Part shown: positions 58,531 through 64,000 of the stretch, one piece after another
Layout: each line of letters begins with the position of its first letter
Position numbering within the stretch: the stretch's first letter is position 1
Assembly: GCA_965202675.1 (NCBI GenBank)
Contig: OZ241842.1
Span: forward strand, 2,666,001 to 2,730,000
Length of the DNA stretch: 64,000 bases
DNA from: CATQHD01 sp965202675
GTDB taxonomy: Bacteria; Actinomycetota; Acidimicrobiia; Spongiisociales; Spongiisociaceae
Direction of reading: 5' to 3'
Notes under the pieces: model-generated
Told to the model about the DNA's origin: nothing
The model's input: the letters and a program-made list of their open reading frames with translations, nothing else
Database searches by the model: none
Made by a program: the position numbers and the translations under genes

Positions 58531-60921
58531 TCAATCGCCGGCGGCGCCGCCTGTGCTGTTCAGCAGGCTGAGCACGTAGGGCGCCGTGATCGGGGTGCGG
58601 GTTATCTCGCCGATCCCGTATTCGGCCAGCGCTTCTTCCACGGCGGCGGCGATGGCGGGGGCCGGGCCGATGATGCCGGCCTCGCCGGCGCCCTTCGCCC
58701 CCCAGGGCATCGCCGGGGCGGGTGACTCGAAGTGCCGGACCGTCATGGGGGGTATCTCGGACGCGGTGGGCAGGCGGTAGTCGAGGAAAGATGTGGAGAG
58801 GGGGTTGCCCGCCTCGTCGTAGTGGAGCTGCTCTAGGAGGGCGCCGCCTATGCCCTGGGCGATCCCGCCGACCACCTGCCCTCTGACGATCTGGGGGTTG
58901 ATCACCGAGCCGCAGTCGTGGGCGACGATGTATTCGAGCACCTCGACTTGGCCCGTCCCGACGTCGACCGATACGACCGCGGCGTGGCAGGCGTTGACGT
59001 AGGTGGCGGCGGCGTTGACCCGTCCGTACTCGTCGGGCGTGTGTTCGATGCCCGGGGGGTCGTAGGAGGCGGCCGCCTCCAGTCCGGGTTCCACGCCCTC
59101 GGGCAGGTCGATGGTCCGGATGTTGGCCGCCGTGGAGACCTGCCGCCACGTGACCGACTCCCCGGGGCTGCCCCGGACCGTGAAGGCGCCGTCATGGACC
59201 TCGATGTCCTCCGGAGCGGCCTCCAGCAGGTGGGCGGCGATCCGGTTGGCCTTGTCCAACAGTCCGTCGGCGGCTTTGCGCAGCGCACCCGAGGCGACGT
59301 TGGTGCTGCGGCTTCCCCAGCTGCCCAGCCCGTAGGGGGTGCGGTCGGTGTCCCCCATGACGATCCGCACCTGATCGGGGCGGACGCCGAGCGCCTCGGC
59401 GGTGAGGGTGGTCAGCATCGTCTCCAGACCCTGGCCGGAGGTCGAGACCCCCGCGGATACGACCGCCGTCCCGTCGGGGTTCACCCTGATCGAGCAGGAA
59501 TCGTGCGAGGTCCAGTGCCCGGTGGTCATGAAGTAGGTGGGGGTTGCCCCTTCGATGTAATTGACGATGCCCGACCCCACGCGGATGTCGGGGCGGTCCG
59601 CCGTCCGGGCCCGCCGGTGTTCCAGCCGCTCGGTGGTGAGCCGGGCGGTCTCCTCGAAAGCCTCGCGGTGGCTTCCCGAGTCGACGACCGCTCCGGCCGA
59701 GGTGGTGTAGGGCAGGTCCTCCTGTCCGATGAGGTTGCGGCGGCGGATCTCGTGCCGGTCCAGGCCCAACCGGGCGGCCGCCTTGTCCATGAGGCGTTCG
59801 ATGGCGAAGGCCGCCTCCGGGATGCCGAAGCCCCGATAGGCGCCGGTGGGGGTCTTGTTGGTGGCGACCCCCACCACCCCGACCGACTGGTGCGGGATGC
59901 GGTAGGGGCCGGTGATGTGGCCCACCGCGGTGAAGGCGGGCGAGAAGCCGTAGGGGTACATCTCGGCCGCCCCCAGGTCCTGTAAGGCCATTCCGCGCAC
60001 CGCCCGGAAGCGGCCGTCCGGCCCGACCGCCGCCTCCAGATCGAGCACCAGGTCGCGGGCGTGGCAGGCTGCGGTCAGATGCTCGCGGCGGTCCTCGATC
60101 CACCGCACCGGCCGGCCCAGCCTCATGGCCAGCCACGGGATGGTCACCTCCTCCGGGTAGAACTCCGCCTTGACGCCGAACCCCCCGCCTACATCGGGCG
60201 CGATTACCCGGATGTCCGCCTCGTCGAGCGGGAGGCAGTAGGAGAGCATCGTCCGGGCGATGTGCGGGAACTGGGTCGAGGTCCAAACCGTCAGGCGGCC
60301 CTCGCGGTACTCGGCCGCCACCCCCCGCGTCTCGATCGGGACGCCGGTGTGCCGCCCGGTCTCGTAGCGGCCCGCCACTGTTACCGCCCCGTCCTCCGTC
60401 TTTTCGAACTCGGCGGCGGCGTCGGGGTTGGAGACGGGGAATTCGATGACGATGTTGTCCGGCCAGTCAGGGTACAACCGCGGCGCGTCCGGGGCCAGCG
60501 CCTGTTCCACGGAGACGACGGGGTCCAGGGGTTCCAGGTCGACGGACAGCAGCTCGACCGCATCCTCGGCGCGGTACCGGTCGGGCGCGGCCACCACCGC
60601 GACGGGCGCGCCCGCATATCTGACCTTTTCCCGGGCGAGCCCGAAAATGCGCACCGGACGGGCGTATTCGTCGAAATCCGGGAAGGGCGCGACGTCCGTC
60701 ATGTCCTCGGCGGTGAACACCCCGGCCACCCCGGGCATCCCCGCCGCGCCGGCCGGGTCCACCCGGTTGATCCGGGCGTGGGGGAGCGGGCTCCGGTAAA
60801 AGGCCGCCTCCAGCATTCCCGGCAGGGTCACTTCGGCCGCGAAGCGGCCCCTTCCGGCCAGGAGCCGGTCGTCCTCGACCCGGGCAACGCGAGCGCCTAT
60901 GAAAGAGGGCCGGGCCGTCAT
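58531..60921 (-). CDS. Molybdenum hydroxylase large subunit (second operon)
   Basis: A 796-residue protein from ATG 60921, overlapping the 2Fe-2S stop by ATGA. Motifs are SFIGARVARVEDDRLLAGRGRF at the N-terminus, DVGGGFGVKAEFYPEEV and NKTPTGAYRGFGIPEAAFAIERLMD. VSAGVSTSGQGLETMLTTLTAEALG and the catalytic Glu in GAKGAGEAGIIGPAPAI complete the set. It belongs to the CoxL/aerobic-CODH-like branch in overall layout, but the active-site loop reads AYRGFG, not the AYRCSF of true CO dehydrogenase. It is therefore a form II or related hydroxylase of unknown substrate. It is the last gene of a FAD, FeS, Mo operon. Confidence 0.92.
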   Translation of the reverse strand: MTARPSFIGARVARVEDDRLLAGRGRFAAEVTLPGMLEAAFYRSPLPHARINRVDPAGAAGMPGVAGVFTAEDMTDVAPFPDFDEYARPVRIFGLAREKVRYAGAPVAVVAAPDRYRAEDAVELLSVDLEPLDPVVSVEQALAPDAPRLYPDWPDNIVIEFPVSNPDAAAEFEKTEDGAVTVAGRYETGRHTGVPIETRGVAAEYREGRLTVWTSTQFPHIARTMLSYCLPLDEADIRVIAPDVGGGFGVKAEFYPEEVTIPWLAMRLGRPVRWIEDRREHLTAACHARDLVLDLEAAVGPDGRFRAVRGMALQDLGAAEMYPYGFSPAFTAVGHITGPYRIPHQSVGVVGVATNKTPTGAYRGFGIPEAAFAIERLMDKAAARLGLDRHEIRRRNLIGQEDLPYTTSAGAVVDSGSHREAFEETARLTTERLEHRRARTADRPDIRVGSGIVNYIEGATPTYFMTTGHWTSHDSCSIRVNPDGTAVVSAGVSTSGQGLETMLTTLTAEALGVRPDQVRIVMGDTDRTPYGLGSWGSRSTNVASGALRKAADGLLDKANRIAAHLLEAAPEDIEVHDGAFTVRGSPGESVTWRQVSTAANIRTIDLPEGVEPGLEAAASYDPPGIEHTPDEYGRVNAAATYVNACHAAVVSVDVGTGQVEVLEYIVAHDCGSVINPQIVRGQVVGGIAQGIGGALLEQLHYDEAGNPLSTSFLDYRLPTASEIPPMTVRHFESPAPAMPWGAKGAGEAGIIGPAPAIAAAVEEALAEYGIGEITRTPITAPYVLSLLNSTGGAAGD

Positions 60922-61415
60922 CCGCCCCGTCCTTCCCGCCCCCAGGCCGCCTCGACCGCCTCGACGATTCCTTCGTAGCCGGTGCATCGGCACAGGTTGC
61001 CGGACAGCACCTCCCTTATCGCCTCCCGATCGGGGTGTTCGCCGGGTTCGACGCCCGCCAGGGTCATCAAAAAGCCCGGGGTGCAGAAACCGCACTGCAG
61101 GCCGTGGTGGTCCTTGAACGCCTGCTGCATCGGGTTGAGGCCCGAGTCGGGTGTGACGCCCTCCACCGTGACCACCTCGCATCCGTCGGCCTGCGCCGCC
61201 AACATGATGCAGGACCGGACGGGCCGGCCGTCCAACAGCACCGTGCAGGCGCCGCACACGCCCTGTTCGCATCCGAGGTGGACGCCGGTCAGGCCCAGGT
61301 CCTCGCGCAGGAAGTCGGCCAGCAGCCTCCGGCATTCCACCTCCCGCTCCACCGGACCCCCGTTCACGGTCATCGAAGCCGTCATACGTTCGACGGGGCG
61401 CGGCGCCGGCTTCAT
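60918..61415 (-). CDS. Molybdenum hydroxylase 2Fe-2S subunit (second operon)
   Basis: A 165-residue CoxS-type subunit from ATG 61415, which overlaps the FAD-subunit stop as ATGA. Cluster ligands are HLGCEQGVCGACTVLLDGRPVRSC and LQCGFCTPG with NLCRCTGYEGI; both [2Fe-2S] sites are complete. It overlaps the large subunit by ATGA at its 3' end, so all three subunits are translationally coupled. Confidence 0.93.
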   Translation of the reverse strand: MKPAPRPVERMTASMTVNGGPVEREVECRRLLADFLREDLGLTGVHLGCEQGVCGACTVLLDGRPVRSCIMLAAQADGCEVVTVEGVTPDSGLNPMQQAFKDHHGLQCGFCTPGFLMTLAGVEPGEHPDREAIREVLSGNLCRCTGYEGIVEAVEAAWGREGRGG

Positions 61416-62266
61416 GAGGCCATCTCTTCCAGGGCGCGCCGGACCAGCACGCCGGACACCCGGGCGCGGTAGGCGGCGTCGGCGTGAACGTCCTCGTTGT
61501 CGGCCCGGGCGGCGCCGACGGTCAGCTCCGCCGCCTCGTCGAGCAGTCCCGGGGTTGCCTCCTGTCCGGTCAGGCGCTCCTCCACCTCGGTCAGCCTCTG
61601 GGGCGCGCCCCCCACCCCGAACAGCGCCAGGGCGGCCTCCGCCACCGTTCCGTCCGGGCGGGTGCGGAGCCGGCCGGCCGCGCCGGCCACGGCGAAGTCT
61701 CCGGAACGGGGCGCCGCCTCGACCACCGAGGCGGGCGCATCGTCGACGGGAAAGCGCGCCTCTACCAGGATCTCGTCCGGTTCCAGGGCGGTGGTGAACG
61801 GCCCCAGGAAGAACTCGCCCGCCGCGATGATCCGTTCGCCGCGCACCGACCGGGCCGTCAGCTCCGCATCGAGGGCCACCGCCGCCGCGGGCAGCTCGGC
61901 GGCCGGGTCGGCGTGGGCGATGCTGCCGACCACCGTCCCCCTGGTCCGGTTCTGGAGGTGGCCCACGAACGGAAGGGCCCTGGCCAGCAGCGGGCAGGCG
62001 CGGGCCGCCGCCTCCGAACGCTCCACCGAGTGCTGGGTGACGGCCGCCCCGATCCGCAGGGTCCCGTTCTCGACCGTCAGGCGCCGCAGTTCCTCCACCA
62101 AGGCGATGTCGACCAGCACCTCGGGCCGGGCCAGCCGGAAGTTGAGCAACGGGATCAGGCTCTGCCCCCCCGCCAGCACCCGGGCCGCCCCGTTGTATTC
62201 CGACAGGAGGCCGAGCACCTCGTCGAGGGTTTCGGGGCGGGCGTATCCGAGGGGGGGAGGCTTCAT
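61412..62266 (-). CDS. Molybdenum hydroxylase FAD-binding subunit (second operon)
   Basis: A 284-residue CoxM-type subunit, intact, unlike its counterpart in the first operon. FAD-binding motifs are ARVLAGGQSLIPLLNFRLARP (about 28-48) and TRGTVVGSIAHADPAAELPA (about 108-127), followed by the C-terminal CO_deh_flav_C domain. It takes electrons from the 2Fe-2S clusters. It starts the minus-strand operon, divergent from the GcvT-like gene across about 120 bases. Confidence 0.92.
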   Translation of the reverse strand: MKPPPLGYARPETLDEVLGLLSEYNGAARVLAGGQSLIPLLNFRLARPEVLVDIALVEELRRLTVENGTLRIGAAVTQHSVERSEAAARACPLLARALPFVGHLQNRTRGTVVGSIAHADPAAELPAAAVALDAELTARSVRGERIIAAGEFFLGPFTTALEPDEILVEARFPVDDAPASVVEAAPRSGDFAVAGAAGRLRTRPDGTVAEAALALFGVGGAPQRLTEVEERLTGQEATPGLLDEAAELTVGAARADNEDVHADAAYRARVSGVLVRRALEEMAS

Positions 62267-62387
62267 GGTGCTGGAGGCCGGGCTGCAACCCGCCGGGCTA
62301 CCCTCCTCTCCTATTCGGGAAACCGGACGGGCCCCAGGCTAACAGCGCCGGAGCGGGAGGGCTTACGGGCGGGAGGAGGACGACGGT

Positions 62388-63653
62388 ATGAGCGGACAGG
62401 CAGAGCGGCGGCCGGCCGGGGCGAGCCGGTTCCGACCGGACGGGATAATCGGGACGCCCTTCCACGAGCGGACGGCGGGCCGGAGCGAGACGCCCTGGTA
62501 CTTCAACTGGGACCTGTGTCATGTGGTCGACGTTTACGACGACTTCCACGCCGAGCTGAGGGCGATCAGGACCAATGTCGCGATGGGGGACATGTCGCCG
62601 TTGTGCAAGGTCCTCATCACCGGCCCCGACGCCGGGCGGCTGGTGGACCGCCTGATCCCGAGGCCGACCGACGATCTGGAGGCGGGCGGCATCTTCTACA
62701 CCCCGTGGTGCAACCACGACGGAAAGGTGGTGTCGGACGGGCTGGTGTTCCGCATCGGCGAGAGTTCCTACCTCTTCACGGGGGATCCGTCGGTCGAGTG
62801 GTTTCTCCAGAACGCGGAGGGTTACGACGCGGCGGTCGAGGACCGCACCGACGACTTCGGGATTCTCGCCGTCCAGGGGCCGAGGTCGCAGGAGGTGATG
62901 GAGGCCGCGACCGGGGCGGCCGGCTTGAGCCTCGGCTTCTCCCGGCTGGGCCGCTTCGAGATCGGAGGGGCGGCGGTGACGGTTGCCCGGCAGGGCTTCA
63001 CCGGGGAGCACGGTTACGAGATCCTGGCCCCGGCCGCCGCCGGGAACCGGGTGTGGGACGCGGTGGCGGCGGCGGGCGAGCCCTGCGGCATACAGCCCTG
63101 CGGCGAGTGGGCCATCGACGTCGCGCGGGTCGAGGCGGGCCTGCTCATCCCCGGCCCCGACTACGCCAACGCCGGCCCGGACATCACCGGGTCGCACACC
63201 GTCTCCGCCTCCGACCCCGAGTTCCATTCGTCGCCGTTCGAGCTGGGGATGGGCCGGTTCGTGGATCTCTCCAAGGAGGGCTTCATCGGCCGGGAAGCCC
63301 TGGCCGCCGAGCAGGAGGCGGGCGGCCCGCCCCGCACCCTGACGGGGTTGGACATCGACTGGCGGGCGATAGTCGAGGCGCACCTGGAGAGGGGGATCGC
63401 GCCCAACATATCGCCCCGGGTCGACTGGGTTGCCAAACCCGTTTACGCGGACGGAAACCCCGCCGGGCGCGCCTCGAGCATCACCTGGGGGCCGACCGCG
63501 GGCAAGCTGATCGGTTTCGGCCATCTGCTGCGGCGGCTGGCAGAGCCCGGGACGAAGGCGGGGGTGGTCTGGGAGATACCCGGTGCGGGCGAGTCCATCG
63601 AGGCCCCCGCCGAGGTCGTCCGCCTTCCGTTTATCGAGCTGTCCCGGAACTGA
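62388..63653 (+). CDS. GcvT-family protein (aminomethyltransferase / THF-dependent demethylase-like)
   Basis: A 421-residue protein with GGGAGGAGG before the ATG. GcvT-fold features are NVAMGDMSPLCKVLITGPDAGRLVDRLIPR, FGILAVQGPRSQEVMEA, VARQGFTGEHGYEILAP and FIGREALAAEQ. It lacks the rest of a glycine-cleavage system nearby. Stand-alone GcvT relatives include DmdA and O- or N-demethylases that move a methyl group to tetrahydrofolate. Its divergent position to a Mo-hydroxylase operon and the following BMP lipoprotein suggest a methylated heterocyclic or N-methyl substrate; that is inference. Confidence 0.8.
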   Translation: MSGQAERRPAGASRFRPDGIIGTPFHERTAGRSETPWYFNWDLCHVVDVYDDFHAELRAIRTNVAMGDMSPLCKVLITGPDAGRLVDRLIPRPTDDLEAGGIFYTPWCNHDGKVVSDGLVFRIGESSYLFTGDPSVEWFLQNAEGYDAAVEDRTDDFGILAVQGPRSQEVMEAATGAAGLSLGFSRLGRFEIGGAAVTVARQGFTGEHGYEILAPAAAGNRVWDAVAAAGEPCGIQPCGEWAIDVARVEAGLLIPGPDYANAGPDITGSHTVSASDPEFHSSPFELGMGRFVDLSKEGFIGREALAAEQEAGGPPRTLTGLDIDWRAIVEAHLERGIAPNISPRVDWVAKPVYADGNPAGRASSITWGPTAGKLIGFGHLLRRLAEPGTKAGVVWEIPGAGESIEAPAEVVRLPFIELSRN

Positions 63654-63752
63654 GGGCGGGAGATGTCCTGCCTGCGAGGCTGCCGACAACCTTTCGGAGG
63701 TGTTAAACTCTATCAATCAACCCCCAATCCGGGCGTGAGGGAGGAGCATCAG

Positions 63753-64000
63753 ATGCGAAGAAAAGTACGATCGGCACTGCTCGTTCTGGCGGCGCTGTCC
63801 TTGGCCGCCGCCGCCTGCGGCAGCGAAGCGGAAACTACTACTACCACCACCACACAGGCCGCCCCTGATACCACCGCCGCGCCCGACATCACCACGACGA
63901 CCGTCGCGGCGGTCGAACCGGTGCGGATGGCCTTTATCTACGACGGAGAGGTCGACGACGGAGGCTGGAACCAGGCCTACGAGGTAGCCCGCCGGTTCGT
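63753..64000 (+). CDS. BMP-family substrate-binding lipoprotein (partial, 5' end)
   Basis: Opens at ATG 63753 with GAGGGAGGAG upstream and runs off the right edge after about 82 codons. The signal peptide ends ALSLAAAAC (lipobox), followed by GSEAE and a Thr-rich linker. The mature part starts VRMAFIYDGEVDDGGWNQAYEVARRFV, the 'DGGWN' signature of BMP/PnrA-type binders. It is a second nucleoside-type binder in the window, next to the second Mo-hydroxylase operon. Confidence 0.8.
   Translation, partial: MRRKVRSALLVLAALSLAAAACGSEAETTTTTTTQAAPDTTAAPDITTTTVAAVEPVRMAFIYDGEVDDGGWNQAYEVARRF

Noticed and set aside
58531..60921. Aerobic CO dehydrogenase large subunit (coxL form I)
   Set aside because: The form I active-site loop AYRCSFR is absent; the loop reads AYRGFG, so CO oxidation is not supported.

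Overview
The window looks like chromosome of a GC-rich actinobacterium. Lipoproteins with Thr/Pro/Ala linkers after an 'AACGGD'-type lipobox, many GTG/TTG starts and ATGA/GTGA gene overlaps, and a catabolic gene repertoire fit the Acidimicrobiia or a related marine or host-associated lineage. That placement is inference; no rRNA or other phylogenetic marker is present. No tRNA, rRNA or CRISPR array was seen.

Layout. 1-4.5 kb: the 5' part of a lipoprotein alpha/beta-hydrolase (minus strand), then a plus-strand set with a DUF1989 protein, a DUF5591 protein, a class II aldolase-like protein and a class III aminotransferase. 4.5-11.2 kb: a two-gene restriction or defence unit, a PLD-nuclease/SNF2-type helicase followed by a large Eco57I-like DNA methyltransferase whose composition is strikingly AT-rich. 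11.3-20 kb: amidohydrolase, MscS channel, coiled-coil membrane protein, an NMT1/SsuA-type ABC importer, a small inverted-repeat element, an acetylpolyamine-amidohydrolase-like enzyme and PPK2. 20-27.6 kb: a second defence-like island with two tandem GmrSD-type (DUF262-DUF1524) genes, a scar built from pieces of neighbouring genes, and a divergent AAA ATPase / AlbA_2 regulator pair separated by palindromic operators.

27.6-39.6 kb: a long plus-strand catabolic operon. It holds a Mo-hydroxylase (FAD subunit frameshifted, 2Fe-2S subunit, Mo subunit) with a G3E GTPase embedded in it, an amidohydrolase-2 enzyme, a UbiD-type decarboxylase, and a complete BMP/Nup-type ABC importer. The simplest reading is uptake, hydroxylation and decarboxylation of an aromatic or N-heteroaromatic compound. 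39.6-49.3 kb: a methyltransferase, an AT-rich islet, an alkyl-DHAP-synthase-like flavoenzyme, a FitAB/VapBC-type toxin-antitoxin pair, a solitary DNA methyltransferase with a LexA-type box upstream, two paralogous EamA transporters, a duplicated HTH antitoxin next to a decayed PIN toxin, and a monomeric sarcosine oxidase-like enzyme.

49.7-52.7 kb: a secreted protein with 28 leucine-rich repeats and S-layer-homology domains. 53-56.2 kb: a polyol/sugar module (zinc dehydrogenase, FGGY kinase, DhnA-type aldolase). 56.4-58.5 kb: an AT-rich pair of unknown genes, one with a three-fold repeat, and an ISL3-family IS relic. 58.5-64 kb: a second Mo-hydroxylase operon (minus strand), a GcvT-like protein, and the start of another BMP-type lipoprotein running off the edge.
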